This document shows positions 8,967-18,900 of a stretch of 64,000 bases of DNA, in pieces. The number at the start of each line of letters is the position of its first letter. Within the stretch, counting starts at the first letter, position 1. Below the pieces are notes generated by a model. That model made no database searches and had not been told where the DNA came from. It was given only the letters and a program-made list of their open reading frames with translations. A program made the position numbers and the translations under genes. This stretch comes from an uncultured Anaerolineae bacterium. Lineage in GTDB: Bacteria; Chloroflexota; Anaerolineae; J036; Brachytrichaceae. Where the stretch lies: the NCBI GenBank assembly GCA_938034415.1, contig CALHLE010000025.1:1-64000 (forward strand), read 5' to 3'.

Positions 8967-11447
8967 ATGCCGCCTCAATCGCACACCGGGCAGCGCGGCT
9001 TTACCCTGGTCATTGCCTTCCTTGCTTTGCTCGTTTGCGCTGCCTGCGCCGGCGATGCGCCGGCCGAACCGGCAACCCCTACGGTCGCCGCGCCGCCGGC
9101 GCAACCGACGATCTATGCGACGCGCACGGCTCCGGCAACCGCGACGCCGGCCCCCTTGCCCACGCCGGAGCCGACGCCCGACATCGCCGCGTTGACCGTG
9201 GGCGCGCACTACGCCGCCTTCATCGGCGACTACGCGCAGGCGATCGAGCTGGGCCGCCAAGCCGTTGCGGCATCAGGCAGTGAGAACGGCCAAGATGCAC
9301 TGCGCATGCGCCTGAACATCGGGCGCTGGCAGATGGATGCCGGCCAGACGGACGCTGCAGTTGCAACTCTCTTGTCGGTTGTCGCCGACATGAGCGCCGA
9401 CGGCGCAGACTCCGGCGCGGAGTTGCCCGGCGCGCGGGCCTTGCTCGGGCGCGCCTACGCTTTATCCGGCGACACCGCCAACGCATCGGCGCAATACGCT
9501 GCAGCGCTGGCCGCCGGCGCGGTCATCTCGCCCTGGCTGCACGTATGGCTGGGCGACGCACATCTGGAAACGCGCCGACCGACCGAAGCGATCCCGCACT
9601 ACCGCGCCAGCCTCGACGCCGCGCCAACTGTCGCGCAGGAATTCGCCCGCCGCGAGAAACTGGCGCTGGCCAGCCAACTGAGTGGCGACTTTCAGACCGC
9701 CATCGCGCAATACGAGGTCATCCTCGGCCGCGCGCAACTGCCGGCCTATCGCGCGCGCATCCTGTGGGAATTGGCGCAGGCGCTGCAGGCGGCCGGCCAG
9801 GCCGAGGCCGCCTACCGGCGGATGAACGAGCTGATGGCGAACTATCCGAAGACGCCGCAGGCCTTCCGGGCGTTGCAGACGCTCATCAACGCCGGCCAGC
9901 CGGTAGATGAATTACAACGCGGCATCATCGGCTATCACAATGGTTCGCACGTCGCCGCGCGCGAGGCGTTCCGCAGGGCGATCACCCTCTACCCCGATCG
10001 CGCCAACGACGTGCGCTACTGGGCCGCGCTGAACTACCTCAAGCTGGGCAGCGTCGCCGATGCTTTCCGCAACCTCGACCAAACCATTGCCAGCAACCCG
10101 GCCGGCGCGCCGGCAACTGCCTTAGCGCTGGGCGAGAAGGCCAAAATCTACGCGAACGTGGGCGACGCGGCAAACGCGCGCGCAACTTTCGAGCGGCTGA
10201 TTGCCAACGTCCCACGCGGGCAGGCCGGCGCGAGCGTCCTGTTCGATGTTGCCCAGACCTTTGCCCGCAACGACGCGCTCATCGCCGAGGCGGCGCGCGC
10301 CTACCGGGCAGCCGAAGCGTTGCAACCCGACGCCGAACGAGGGCCGGAGGCGCTGGCGCGCGCCGCAGTTTTGCACTACCGGCTGGGGCAATATGCCGAG
10401 GCTGTGACGACGACTCAGAAGCTCCTGACCCAATATGAACGTTCGCCGCAAGCGCTGTTGGGTCGGCTGTGGTTGGGCAAAGCGCAGCTTGCGCTGGGCA
10501 ATTTGACCGATGGCATGGAGACGTTGCAGGCGCTAGCGCAACAGGCGCCCGACACGTATGAAGGCGCGCGCGCCGCGGAGCTGGCAACCGACCCGGGTAA
10601 GCCGCCACTCTCAGCGCCTTTCCCGGCGTTGGACGGCCGGATAGATGCAACCGGGCAGGAAGAGGCGGAAGCGTGGCTGCGCGGCTGGCTCGGATTGGAG
10701 GCATCGGCCAATGTGCGCGACCTGCGCGAGGACGTGCGTAACGACCCGCGGTTTATCCGTGGCAGCGAGCTGTGGCGCTTGGGCTTCAAGCTGGAAGCGC
10801 GCGAGGAGTTCGAGGGCTTGCGCGCCGCGTTCGGGCGCGACGCATTGGCGCAGTATCAGCTTGCGCTGTTCTTCCGCAACATTGGGCTATATCGCTCGTC
10901 CATCAGCGCCGCCGATACGCTAATGCGCCTCTCGCCGGCTAAAACCCCCTCGGCCCTGCCAAGCTTCATCGCCAAGCTGCTCTACCCGACCTACTATGCC
11001 GACCTCGTGCTGCGACACGCCCAGGAATTCGGGCTAGATCCGCTGCTGCTCTTCTCGCTCATCCGACAAGAGAGCCTGTTTGAGCCGTTCGCCGTGTCAA
11101 GCGCGGCAGCCAACGGCCTGATGCAAGTCATCCCCAGCACAGGTCGCGAGATCCACACCGATCTGAACTGGCCGCCGAACTACACCACAGCCGACTTACA
11201 GAAGCCGTATGTGAGCGCGCGCTTCGGCAGCCACTATTTGGCCAAGCAGCGCCGTTTCTTCAACGGCGACCTCTACGCGGCCCTGGCTGCATACAACGGC
11301 GGCCCGGGCAATGCCCTGCGCTGGAAAGAACGCAGCGCCGGCGACCCCGATGTCTTCGTCATGACGATCACGTTCGACGAGACCCAGCGCTACGTGCGCG
11401 CGCTCGCGGCGAACTATGCGATCTATCACCGGCTTTACGCCCGCTGA
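8967..11447 (+). CDS. TPR-rich lytic transglycosylase lipoprotein (Slt70-like)
   Basis: An 826-residue exported protein. It has a hydrophobic leader with a Cys (CAAC, non-classical -3 residue), then a Pro/Thr-rich linker to about residue 70. A long all-helical TPR-like superhelix covers residues 75-640, and a C-terminal SLT domain covers about 675-826. The catalytic Glu is E702 in IRQESLF. Downstream motifs GLMQVIP and LAAYNGGPGN are typical of family 1 transglycosylases, which cleave the MurNAc-GlcNAc bond to 1,6-anhydro products. The long TPR arm resembles the helical U-domain of Slt70. It is convergent with leuB. The lipobox is imperfect, so secretion by signal peptidase I cannot be excluded. 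Confidence 0.88.
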   Translation: MPPQSHTGQRGFTLVIAFLALLVCAACAGDAPAEPATPTVAAPPAQPTIYATRTAPATATPAPLPTPEPTPDIAALTVGAHYAAFIGDYAQAIELGRQAVAASGSENGQDALRMRLNIGRWQMDAGQTDAAVATLLSVVADMSADGADSGAELPGARALLGRAYALSGDTANASAQYAAALAAGAVISPWLHVWLGDAHLETRRPTEAIPHYRASLDAAPTVAQEFARREKLALASQLSGDFQTAIAQYEVILGRAQLPAYRARILWELAQALQAAGQAEAAYRRMNELMANYPKTPQAFRALQTLINAGQPVDELQRGIIGYHNGSHVAAREAFRRAITLYPDRANDVRYWAALNYLKLGSVADAFRNLDQTIASNPAGAPATALALGEKAKIYANVGDAANARATFERLIANVPRGQAGASVLFDVAQTFARNDALIAEAARAYRAAEALQPDAERGPEALARAAVLHYRLGQYAEAVTTTQKLLTQYERSPQALLGRLWLGKAQLALGNLTDGMETLQALAQQAPDTYEGARAAELATDPGKPPLSAPFPALDGRIDATGQEEAEAWLRGWLGLEASANVRDLREDVRNDPRFIRGSELWRLGFKLEAREEFEGLRAAFGRDALAQYQLALFFRNIGLYRSSISAADTLMRLSPAKTPSALPSFIAKLLYPTYYADLVLRHAQEFGLDPLLLFSLIRQESLFEPFAVSSAAANGLMQVIPSTGREIHTDLNWPPNYTTADLQKPYVSARFGSHYLAKQRRFFNGDLYAALAAYNGGPGNALRWKERSAGDPDVFVMTITFDETQRYVRALAANYAIYHRLYAR

Positions 11448-11469
11448 GCGCCGACGTTTGGCGCGTCAG
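11444..11469 (+). terminator. Imperfect hairpin after the transglycosylase gene
   Basis: CTGA-GCGCC pairs with GGCGC-G-TCAG with one bulge, overlapping the stop codon. There is no T-tract, so it is only a candidate terminator between convergent genes. Confidence 0.3.
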
Positions 11470-11520
11470 CATGGGGGCAAGTGGAATCGGCGGCCAGTGG
11501 GCAATCCAACGCCGCGCGCG

Positions 11521-12600
11521 TCATAGTCGGGCGATCACGGCCTGTCCCATCTCTCGCGTGCCGAGCACGGTCGTCCCCGGCTGCTTGATGTCGCCGCAGC
11601 GCAGGCCGTCATCCAGCGCGCGCATCACCGCTTGTTCGACCCGCTCCGCTTCACGGTGCAGCCCGAACGACCAGCGCAACATCATGGCCGCGCTCAGGAT
11701 CATCGCCAGCGGGTTGGCGACGCCCTGGCCGGCGATGTCGTGCGCCGCGCCGTGGATCGGCTCGTACAGGCCGCGCCGGTAGCCATGCCGGTTAAGCGCA
11801 TCGCCGAGGGACGCGCTCGGCAGCATCCCCATCGATCCGGTCAACATCGAAGCCTCGTCGCTGAGGATGTCGCCGAACAGGTTCTCGGTCGCAATGATGT
11901 CGAAGGCGCGCGGGTTGCGCAGCAGATGCATGGCGCAGGCGTCGGCGAACATGTCCTCGTATGCGACATCGGGATACTCCTCCCGAACCTCATGCGCCAC
12001 CTGTCGCCACAGCCGGCCGGTGGCCATGACGTTGGCCTTGTCGGCCTGCGTCACCTTCTTCCTGCGCCCGCGCGCCAGCTCGAAGGCCATGATCATCAGC
12101 CGGCGCACCTCTTCTTCGGTGTAGAAGGTGGTGTCCACCGCCTGGCGGTGGGGCGCTTCGCCGGATTGGCCCTGTGGCTTGCCGAAATACGTCCCGCCGG
12201 TCAGCTCGCGCAGGATGATCAGGTCCACCCCACGGATGACTTCCGGCTTGAGCGTCGAGGCGTCGAGCAGCGCATCGTATGCCTTCACCGGCCGCAGGTT
12301 GGCGAACAACCCCAGGCCCTTGCGCAGGCCGAGGATGGCCTGCTCGGGCCGGACTTTGGCCGTAGGGTCTTTATCGAACTTGGCCATGCCGACTGCGCCG
12401 AACAGCACGGCATCGGCGTCCTGGGCCATTCGCAACGCCTCGTCGGGCAGCGCTGTGCCCAGCGCGTCAATCGCACATCCCCCAACCAGGGCGGTGTGCA
12501 GCTCCAGGTCAAGGCCAAGCGCCTGGAGCACGGCGACGGCTTCGGCGCACACTTCCGGCCCAATGCCATCGCCGGGAAGAACAGCGATTCGTAGCTTCAT
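11521..12600 (-). CDS. leuB: 3-isopropylmalate dehydrogenase
   Basis: A 359-residue enzyme oxidatively decarboxylating 3-isopropylmalate to the precursor of 2-oxoisocaproate in leucine biosynthesis, using NAD. N-terminal AVLPGDGIGPEV, the substrate arginines in ILGLRKGLGLFANLRPVK, the divalent metal motif near FGDILSDEASMLTGSMGMLPSAS, and the NAD-loop EPIHGAAHDIAGQGVANPLA are all present. These are typical of LeuB rather than isocitrate or tartrate dehydrogenases. Length is standard. The start is ATG 12600 with no clear ribosome binding site. No other leu genes are adjacent. The divergent neighbour is the biotin carboxylase gene, 126 nt away. Confidence 0.95.
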   Translation of the reverse strand: MKLRIAVLPGDGIGPEVCAEAVAVLQALGLDLELHTALVGGCAIDALGTALPDEALRMAQDADAVLFGAVGMAKFDKDPTAKVRPEQAILGLRKGLGLFANLRPVKAYDALLDASTLKPEVIRGVDLIILRELTGGTYFGKPQGQSGEAPHRQAVDTTFYTEEEVRRLMIMAFELARGRRKKVTQADKANVMATGRLWRQVAHEVREEYPDVAYEDMFADACAMHLLRNPRAFDIIATENLFGDILSDEASMLTGSMGMLPSASLGDALNRHGYRRGLYEPIHGAAHDIAGQGVANPLAMILSAAMMLRWSFGLHREAERVEQAVMRALDDGLRCGDIKQPGTTVLGTREMGQAVIARL

Positions 12601-12726
12601 GGGACGCCTATTAAACCGCGAAGCGACGATCTGCGCAGCCAGATTGCCGATCGCATCGCCTATGCCCTAGCGCGCATCCGCCCGTCCGCCCGTCGGCGCA
12701 GTTGGTGTTAACATTGGACGCGCGCC

Positions 12727-14223
12727 ATGTTCAAGAAGGTTCTGATTGCCAACCGCGGCGAAATTGCCGTGCGCATCATTCGCGCCTGCCACGAGCTGGG
12801 CATCAGCACAGTCGCCGTCTATTCCGATGTGGACCGCAACGCGCTGCACGTGCGCTTTGCCGACGAGGCTTATCACATCGGTCCGCCGCCCTCGCGCGAC
12901 TCGTATCTGCGCATTGACAAAATCCTCGAAGTGGCGAAGAAGTCCGAGGCCGACGCGATTCATCCCGGCTACGGCTTCCTGGCCGAGCGCGAGGACTTCG
13001 CCCAGGCCTGCGCCGACGAGGGCATCGTCTTCATCGGGCCGTCGCCGAGCGCCATCGCCAAGATGGGCGACAAAGCTGTGGCGCGCGCGACGGTGCAGCG
13101 CGCCGGCGTCGCCGTCATCCCCGGCACAGAAGGCGAGGCGAACCTGTCGGATGAGGAACTGCTGAACATCGCGCCTCAGATCGGCTTCCCGCTGTTGATC
13201 AAGGCCAGCGCCGGCGGCGGCGGCAAAGGGCAGCGCGAAGTGCACAGCCTGGAGGAGATGCCAGCGTTGCTGGCCAGCGCGCGGCGCGAGGCCGAGTCGG
13301 CCTTCGGCGACGGGTCGGTATATCTGGAGAAGCTGGTCGAGGGTGCCCGGCACATCGAATTCCAACTGCTGGGCGATCATCACGGCAACATCATCCACCT
13401 GGGCGAGCGCGAATGCAGCCTGCAGCGCCGGCGCCAGAAACTGGTGGAAGAGTGTCCGTCGCCGGCGATGAACCCGGAACTGCGGGCCAAGATGGGCGAA
13501 ATGGCCGTGCGCGCCGCGCAGGCGGTGAACTACGTCAACGCCGGCACGATTGAATGCCTGCTCGATAAACAGGGCAACTTCTACTTCATGGAGATGAACA
13601 CGCGCCTGCAAGTGGAGCATCCGATTACCGAACGCGTGACGGGCGTGGACATCGTCAAAGAGCAAATCCGCATCGCGCGCGGACGGCCGTTGCGCTACAA
13701 GCAAAAGAACATCAAGATGACCGGTTGGGCTATCGAGTGCCGGATCAACGCCGAGGACCCGTTCGCCAATTTCATGCCGAGCACCGGCCTGATCAAACGC
13801 ATCAACTTCCCCACCGGGCCGGGCGTGCGCGTCGAAAGCGGCGTGTATGAGGGCTACGAGATCACGCCGTACTACGATTCGATGATCGCCAAACTGATCT
13901 GCTGGGGCGACACCCGCGCCGAGGCGATCCTGCGCATGAAGCGCGCGCTGAACGAATTTCGCATCATGGGCGTGAAGACCAATGTGCCGTTCCACCAACA
14001 ACTCTTCCGCTCAACGCGCTTCCAGGCCGGCCAGTTCGATACCCGTTTCGTCGAAGATCGCTTCGAGATCGAGGAGGAGTCCCAGGCGCACAGCGACGTG
14101 GCCGCCATCGCGGCCACGCTGATCGCGCACCGACAAGGGCGCGAGGCCGCCGAGCGCATCGAACGCGCCGACCACGGGCGGGCCTCGCATTGGCGCTGGA
14201 GCCTGCGCCACGCCTGGGAGTAG
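12727..14223 (+). CDS. accC: Biotin carboxylase subunit (acetyl-/propionyl-CoA carboxylase)
   Basis: A 498-residue ATP-grasp enzyme that carboxylates biotin on its carrier. The N-terminal [28 protein letters not shown], the glycine-rich ATP loop [32 protein letters not shown] and the C-terminal domain with RINAEDP are present. Two points differ from the norm. The residue after GGGGKG is Gln where Met is nearly invariant. About 45 residues extend past the usual AccC end, including a Trp-rich [10 protein letters not shown] tail, as in acyl-CoA carboxylase A subunits. There is no biotin-carrier domain and no carboxyltransferase gene nearby, so the partners are elsewhere and acetyl-CoA versus propionyl-CoA specificity cannot be told. 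Confidence 0.92.
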   Translation: MFKKVLIANRGEIAVRIIRACHELGISTVAVYSDVDRNALHVRFADEAYHIGPPPSRDSYLRIDKILEVAKKSEADAIHPGYGFLAEREDFAQACADEGIVFIGPSPSAIAKMGDKAVARATVQRAGVAVIPGTEGEANLSDEELLNIAPQIGFPLLIKASAGGGGKGQREVHSLEEMPALLASARREAESAFGDGSVYLEKLVEGARHIEFQLLGDHHGNIIHLGERECSLQRRRQKLVEECPSPAMNPELRAKMGEMAVRAAQAVNYVNAGTIECLLDKQGNFYFMEMNTRLQVEHPITERVTGVDIVKEQIRIARGRPLRYKQKNIKMTGWAIECRINAEDPFANFMPSTGLIKRINFPTGPGVRVESGVYEGYEITPYYDSMIAKLICWGDTRAEAILRMKRALNEFRIMGVKTNVPFHQQLFRSTRFQAGQFDTRFVEDRFEIEEESQAHSDVAAIAATLIAHRQGREAAERIERADHGRASHWRWSLRHAWE

Positions 14224-14270
14224 CAATGGCCAATTGCTCTCCGGCTTTTGAGTTCTGACCGCTGACTGCT

Positions 14271-15539
14271 GTGAGGCGCTCCCCTGAACGAACGGCGTGG
14301 ATCGTCCTGTTTGCGTCGTTGTTTACCTGTTGCGCGCTGGCCGTCGGTGTGCCGGCTGCGGCGTTGGCCTTCTACAACACAGCCACGGTCGAGGCCGGCA
14401 TCAACGTCAAGCTGCAGGCCGGCCAGATGAGCGTGTGGCGGCCGACACAGACCGACCGCGACCCGCCGAGCGTCGTGTCGTTGGACGGATATGACATCAG
14501 CGAAGGCAGCCTCGTCGCGCTCGGCACTGACTCCGCCGGCCTCCTCACTCTGCTGGACAACGCTTCGTCTCCGCCGCGCCGGTTGTTGACGATTCAGATG
14601 TATCCGAACGCCCGGCTGCGCGTCGAGCGGGCGCGGCTTCCACGTTTTAGCGCCAGCACCCTGGGGGACGAATTCGCCTTCCGGCTAGTCGGCGGCCGAG
14701 TCCAAGCCGCCATCCATGCGCCAAATCGCAAATTCAACTTGCGCTTCGCGAGCGATCACGGCAGCGTGTGGATCAAAGCGCCCGGCCTATACGTCATCGA
14801 ACACCGCAACGACGCGCTTCGGTTGGATGTGGCGGAGGGCAACGCGGTGGCCGTGACGCACGGCGGGGAAATGTCGCTCAATGTGTCGTCGGGCCAGCGC
14901 ACCGCGGTAACGATGTCCAGCGTCGCCGGCCTCATGCCGCCGCCGCGCAACCTCATTCGCAACGGCCAATTCCAAGAAGCGCTGCAGCCCTGGTGGCAAG
15001 TGGAAGCGCTGACCGCCGCGCCGAATGCGCCGCTCGGCGCGGCCAAGGTCATCGAGGATGGCGCGACGCGAGCGCTCATCCTTGAGCGCATGGGCGAAGG
15101 ACTGGGGTGGGGGCGCACCGGCATCCTGCAGACGCTTGATGCGCGGGTCAATGACGGGCGCGACCTACGGCTGGTGCTGGATTTCGCCATCTTGTTCCAA
15201 GAGCTGCCAGTGTGCGCCAGCTTCGGCAGCGAGTGTCCGCTCTTCGTCTCCATTGCCTGGCGCGACACAAAAGGGAGCATGCGCGAGTGGATTCAAGGCT
15301 TCTACGCCAACGGCGCACCCCAGATTCAACCGGGATCGCTCAGTTTGCCCGACGCGATCCTAACCAATCCGCAGCGCAAGCACGTCAAAATGCCGCTGGG
15401 CCAGCGCATGCGCTGGGAGTCGGAGAATCTCTACTTGTATCTCCCCGACGTGGAGACGATCGAGGCGATCAAAATCTACGCCGAGGGTCACGCGGTGCGC
15501 ACCCAGGTCAACGCAGTAGCGCTCCTGCTCACTCGCTGA
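14271..15539 (+). CDS. Membrane-anchored FecR-like protein of unknown role
   Basis: A 422-residue protein from a GTG start. One N-terminal membrane segment (about residues 8-35) is followed by an extracytoplasmic part. Residues 50-220 are beta-rich with a segment like FecR/LPS-export repeats (GSVWIKAPGLYVIE, LDVAEGNAVAV). Residues 230-420 begin with LIRNGQFQEALQPWW, typical of carbohydrate-binding-like jelly-roll domains that open with NGxFE. Two Cys (near CASFGSEC) could form a disulfide. I do not recognise a defined family; sensing or surface binding is inference. It starts 47 nt after the biotin carboxylase stop and is convergent with the OB-fold gene. Confidence 0.7.
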   Translation: MRRSPERTAWIVLFASLFTCCALAVGVPAAALAFYNTATVEAGINVKLQAGQMSVWRPTQTDRDPPSVVSLDGYDISEGSLVALGTDSAGLLTLLDNASSPPRRLLTIQMYPNARLRVERARLPRFSASTLGDEFAFRLVGGRVQAAIHAPNRKFNLRFASDHGSVWIKAPGLYVIEHRNDALRLDVAEGNAVAVTHGGEMSLNVSSGQRTAVTMSSVAGLMPPPRNLIRNGQFQEALQPWWQVEALTAAPNAPLGAAKVIEDGATRALILERMGEGLGWGRTGILQTLDARVNDGRDLRLVLDFAILFQELPVCASFGSECPLFVSIAWRDTKGSMREWIQGFYANGAPQIQPGSLSLPDAILTNPQRKHVKMPLGQRMRWESENLYLYLPDVETIEAIKIYAEGHAVRTQVNAVALLLTR

Positions 15540-15551
15540 GGCGGCAGCCGT

Positions 15552-16550
15552 TCACCGTGAAGCGCGCGAGACACCGGCCAAGCCAACATCTGCCGGCAGC
15601 TCAGGCAGCAGCTCGATTCGTCCGCGATACTTGGCTAGCTCGCCTTCTACGCGAACCCGGTCGCCTACGCTCAACGTCGTCGAGAAGGGCAAGTGCTGCC
15701 ACACCGAATCAAACATCACGACGGCGATCGAAGCGCCGGATGCGTCGGTCACGTCCACGCGCATACCTTGCTTGAACGGCCGGAGGTCACTCACCACGCC
15801 CTCGACGCCTACCCAGCGGCTGAGCAAGCGGTCATCAAGTTCGGCGATGGGACGGAAATAGTCGGCTGTGGGCATCCGGTCGCCTTGCAGGATGTCCACG
15901 TGTGATGACAACACCTGCTTTGCGCCGCGATACTCCCCCACTGCGCCGGTGACGCAGATCCACTGGCCGACGCTGAGCGGCGGCGTCGTGATGAACGCCG
16001 ATAGGTTGAGCGCGGATACAACTTCGGCAACAGCATCGCCGTCGCGGATCGAAATGATGCGCAACCGATCGCTGACATTGCGGACGCGGCGCACCTGGCC
16101 GGCGGTTTGCACGCGCTCACCAAGCGACATTGTGTTCAGCTCAGCGAGGCGAATTGCTGCGGCAGGCGGGGTCTCGATGCTCAACCCTTCGGCGGCATTC
16201 AAGATGAGTGACGGCTCATCATCGCGGACGCGCAGCGTGCCTTCGACGCTGACGCGATCGCCGGGCAGGGGGACGCGGCGCTCGGCCAGCAGTCGTTCTA
16301 CCACCGCACGATAGGCCGTCACCCGCAGTTCCCCGCTGGCGTCCCACACGCGGAATGACAGAAATTTGTCCTGCTCTGAGAGGGTGGGATAGGCGGTCAC
16401 CACGCCTTCGATGCGCACGTAGCCGAAGTTCATCGCCGGCTGTACTGCGGAGATGGCCGTGAGCGGGCGCGGCGTCGCGCGCGACGCGATGATGAGGGCA
16501 ATCACGCTGCTGGCGGCCAAAAGGAGGGTGAGGGCTTTGAGCAGGCGCAT
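15552..16550 (-). CDS. Exported protein with tandem OB-fold domains
   Basis: A 332-residue protein with one N-terminal membrane helix (about residues 3-22). Three OB-like units follow, near residues 42-125, 130-225 and 235-320. Each shows the V-x-G-x-V pattern with a later VGDRVxVEG (GYVRIEGVVTAYP, GDRVSVEGTL, WVGVEGVVSDL, GDRVRVEGEL). It resembles exported tRNA/helicase-type OB repeats whose function is not established. ATG 16550 is preferred; a TTG two codons earlier is possible. It runs in the same direction as the Trm112-like gene, which ends 39 nt upstream. Confidence 0.7.
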   Translation of the reverse strand: MRLLKALTLLLAASSVIALIIASRATPRPLTAISAVQPAMNFGYVRIEGVVTAYPTLSEQDKFLSFRVWDASGELRVTAYRAVVERLLAERRVPLPGDRVSVEGTLRVRDDEPSLILNAAEGLSIETPPAAAIRLAELNTMSLGERVQTAGQVRRVRNVSDRLRIISIRDGDAVAEVVSALNLSAFITTPPLSVGQWICVTGAVGEYRGAKQVLSSHVDILQGDRMPTADYFRPIAELDDRLLSRWVGVEGVVSDLRPFKQGMRVDVTDASGASIAVVMFDSVWQHLPFSTTLSVGDRVRVEGELAKYRGRIELLPELPADVGLAGVSRASR

Positions 16551-16589
16551 GACCAATGCAGCGCACCGGCGCGCTTCGGCGCGCCATCA

Positions 16590-16838
16590 TCAATCAGCGG
16601 GCGGCGGAACAGGCAAGTCCTCCGGTTTCACATTGATCCACTTCTCGCCTTCTTCGATCAACATGATCGGGATGCCGTCCTTGATCGGATACTTGCGCCC
16701 GTAGACCGGCTCGATCAACCAGCAGTCTTTGTAGAGGATGAGGCGGCCAGGGTCTTCGCCTGGTTGACGCGTGGATGTGCTGACACAGTAGGGGCAGCGC
16801 AGGATCTCGAGCAGTTCAGGATCTATCGGTGATGCCAT
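16590..16838 (-). CDS. Trm112-like small protein
   Basis: An 82-residue protein with the Trm112p/UPF0434 pattern: DPELLEILRCPYC near the N-terminus, then LILYKDCWLIEP, then KYPIKDGIPIMLIEE. Members are small zinc-ribbon-like proteins that in eukaryotes and archaea activate methyltransferases; the bacterial role is poorly defined. Only CPYC plus one later Cys are present, so the zinc site may be degenerate. The start is ATG 16838; an upstream start at 16901 would add 21 unconserved residues. It is divergent from the ornithine cyclodeaminase homologue, with 35 nt between starts. Confidence 0.82.
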   Translation of the reverse strand: MASPIDPELLEILRCPYCVSTSTRQPGEDPGRLILYKDCWLIEPVYGRKYPIKDGIPIMLIEEGEKWINVKPEDLPVPPPAD

Positions 16839-16873
16839 GCGCCTAATTTTAGCGGCGTGCATACAATTGCCGC

Positions 16874-17818
16874 GTGCGCACTTTCGATTTCGCAACCACA
16901 CATCAGCTCCTGCCCTATCCGGAATTGGCCGATGAGTTGCGCGCTGTGTTGCGCGACAAGCGCGCCGGCATCACGATAGCCCCTCAGCGGTTGGCGCTGC
17001 CGATCGGCGATGGCGGCGTGCTGTTCGTGATGCCCGCCGCCGACCAGGATATTGCCATCACCAAGCTCGTCACTGCACATCCGCGCAACGCCGAGCGCGG
17101 CCTCCCTAGCATTCATGGCGAAGTGATTGTGATGAATGCCCGCACCGGCGAACGCTTGATGCTCCTCGACGGTCAAGCCGTGACGGCCCGCCGCACGGCG
17201 GCGCTCTCGCTGCTCGCCGCGCAGACGCTCGCGTCCGAAGAAGCCAAGCGCGGCGCATTGCTCATCATCGGCGCGGGCGCGCAGGGCAAGGCGCACCTGG
17301 AGGCGCTGGGCCGGTGGCTGCCGGCGAACGACGTGTTCATCTTCTCGCGCACCTTCGCCAACGCTGAGGCGCTGGCCCATCACGGGCGCATGATGGGGAT
17401 CAATGCAGAGGCCATCGGGACGGTCAGCGACATGTTGCCGACGTGCGGCATCATCGTGACGGCCACCACCAGCCGACAGCCGGTGCTTGAAGACCGCGTG
17501 CGTGATGATGCGCTCGTCATTGCCGTCGGCGCCTATTCAGCCGAGATGGCCGAGCTGCCCGCCGGCCTCGTGCGCCGCGCGCGCATCTTCGCGGATACGC
17601 TGGAGGGCGCGCGCGCCGAAGCCGGCGACCTGATCCAGGCCAACGTAGATTGGTCTCGCGTGACGCCGCTGGAGGCAGTTGTCGCAGAGGCCGCCCCGAC
17701 GATCTCAGCAGACGCAACGCCCCCCTCGCCGGTCGTCTTCAAAAGCGTCGGCCACGCGCTCTGGGATTTGGCCGCAGCTCGCCTAGCTGCCCGCAACATG
17801 CCGCCGCCGTCCGCATAG
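16874..17818 (+). CDS. Ornithine cyclodeaminase / mu-crystallin family oxidoreductase
   Basis: A 314-residue protein from GTG 16874. It has the OCD/mu-crystallin layout: an N-terminal substrate domain with RLALPIGDGGVLFVMPA and the lysine-containing AITKLVTAHPRN, then ARRTAALSLLAA, then a Rossmann domain with GAGAQG (residues 133-138). A late VFKSVGHALWDLAAARL matches the family C-terminus. Family members include ornithine cyclodeaminase, alanine dehydrogenase and pyrroline/piperideine-2-carboxylate reductases; the reductase role is as likely as cyclodeamination, and sequence alone does not decide. It is the last housekeeping gene before the IS remnant. Confidence 0.85.
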   Translation: MRTFDFATTHQLLPYPELADELRAVLRDKRAGITIAPQRLALPIGDGGVLFVMPAADQDIAITKLVTAHPRNAERGLPSIHGEVIVMNARTGERLMLLDGQAVTARRTAALSLLAAQTLASEEAKRGALLIIGAGAQGKAHLEALGRWLPANDVFIFSRTFANAEALAHHGRMMGINAEAIGTVSDMLPTCGIIVTATTSRQPVLEDRVRDDALVIAVGAYSAEMAELPAGLVRRARIFADTLEGARAEAGDLIQANVDWSRVTPLEAVVAEAAPTISADATPPSPVVFKSVGHALWDLAAARLAARNMPPPSA

Positions 17819-17880
17819 AGCTTTTGAACTGACTCCGGTCTGTCCAAGAGAGTGTCTGATATTTCGCGCATTATGGGTTT

Positions 17881-18345
17881 ATGACCAAACAGAAGGGGCG
17901 AAAGCCATATCCTACCGACCTAACAGATGCTGAATGGCGACTGATTGAACTTCATCTTCCCACACGCAAGTCGTCGCGCGGTCGCCATCGTGTTCATCCC
18001 CTCTGCGAAATCGTCAACGCGATTTTCTACGCGCTACGGAGCGGCTGTTTGTGGCGTATGCTTCCCCACGACCTGCCTCTCTGGAAGACCACCTGCTGTT
18101 ACTTCCGCCTGTGGCGACACGATGGCACGTGGGCGCGCATCAACGATATACTCCGCGCCGAGCTACGGGTGGCTGCTTAAATCATCAAGCGCAAAAGTCA
18201 TGAGGGCGAGTTTCAGGCGCTGCGGCGGCGTTGGGTTGTTGAGCGCACGTTTGCGTGGTTGGGCAAGTATCGCCGGCACGGGTTGCGTGGGCGCACGCAA
18301 AGATCCATTACGCAGGGTCTTTCAACCGAGCATGGCTCAGACTAA
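17881..18345 (+). pseudogene. IS5-like transposase remnant with internal deletion
   Basis: The first 99 codons (17881-18180) encode the DUF4096 N-terminus of IS5-family transposases: YPTDLTDAEWRLIELHLP, then FYALRSGCLWRMLPHDLP. An in-frame TAA follows at 18178. The same frame then resumes with the family C-terminus RRRWVVERTFAWLGKYRRHGLRG, which carries the catalytic Glu of the DDE triad, ending at 18345. The central part with the two Asp residues is missing, so the element is dead by deletion plus stop. I saw no matching terminal inverted repeats. It marks the left edge of the restriction-like island. Confidence 0.85.
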
Positions 18346-18509
18346 AATCTAAGGCGCTGTTCCCGGTTAGACGGCGTGCGGTTTGTGTGCTTCCTCTCGA
18401 TGCCGCTCTGCTGTTCCTTCGTTTCGCGGCGCAGATGAAGCGCAACCCATCAGCAGCGCCTTGGGCCTTTGGAATGACATTCGAGTTGTGAAACAAGGGA
18501 GTCCATAGC

Positions 18510-18899
18510 ATGCCAGGAAGAGGAACTGCGCCAAGAAATGGCAATGAATTGAAAGGACAAGTCGTCGAGCTAGCTCAAAGTCTTGGATTGCGCGCGCAAA
18601 CTGAGGTGAAGGCAGGAAGAAGATTATGGGGGCAGCAGCGATACATTGACGTGGTGATCACCGATGACAAAAACGGCAGGCGACTGGGCATTGAATGCAA
18701 ATTTCAAGCCATGCCTGGAACGGCAGAAGAGAAAATTCCCGCCACAATTCAAGATATAGCCCACTGGCCAATTCCGGGCATCGTCGTGATTGCTGGCGAG
18801 GGCTTTTCTGAAAATATGCGGGGGTATTTGATGTCCACAGGCAAGGTAGTCTGGTTTGACGAACTAGAAGATTGGTTGCGCCTATATTTCGGACTGTAG
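18510..18899 (+). CDS. PD-(D/E)XK superfamily nuclease (putative restriction enzyme)
   Basis: A 129-residue protein with a compact PD-(D/E)XK core: Asp47 in RYIDVVITD, then Glu62 and Lys64 in GIECKFQ, followed by an amphipathic [11 protein letters not shown] helix and two further strands. The small size matches minimal restriction endonuclease-like folds. GGGAG lies 8 nt upstream of the ATG. The stop is followed after 1 nt by the Dam-type methylase start, so the pair is co-transcribed and probably translationally coupled. I infer a type II-like restriction-modification pair; specificity is unknown. Local base composition is more AT-rich than its neighbours, consistent with transfer. Confidence 0.8.
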   Translation: MPGRGTAPRNGNELKGQVVELAQSLGLRAQTEVKAGRRLWGQQRYIDVVITDDKNGRRLGIECKFQAMPGTAEEKIPATIQDIAHWPIPGIVVIAGEGFSENMRGYLMSTGKVVWFDELEDWLRLYFGL

Positions 18900-18900
18900 C

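Noticed and set aside
12667-14001. 444-codon minus-strand frame opposite the biotin carboxylase gene
   Set aside because: Antisense shadow of a strongly conserved gene; no family features of its own.
17819-18509. A complete insertion sequence with terminal repeats
   Set aside because: The transposase lacks its centre and carries a stop, and no matching inverted ends or target duplication were seen; only a remnant is supported.
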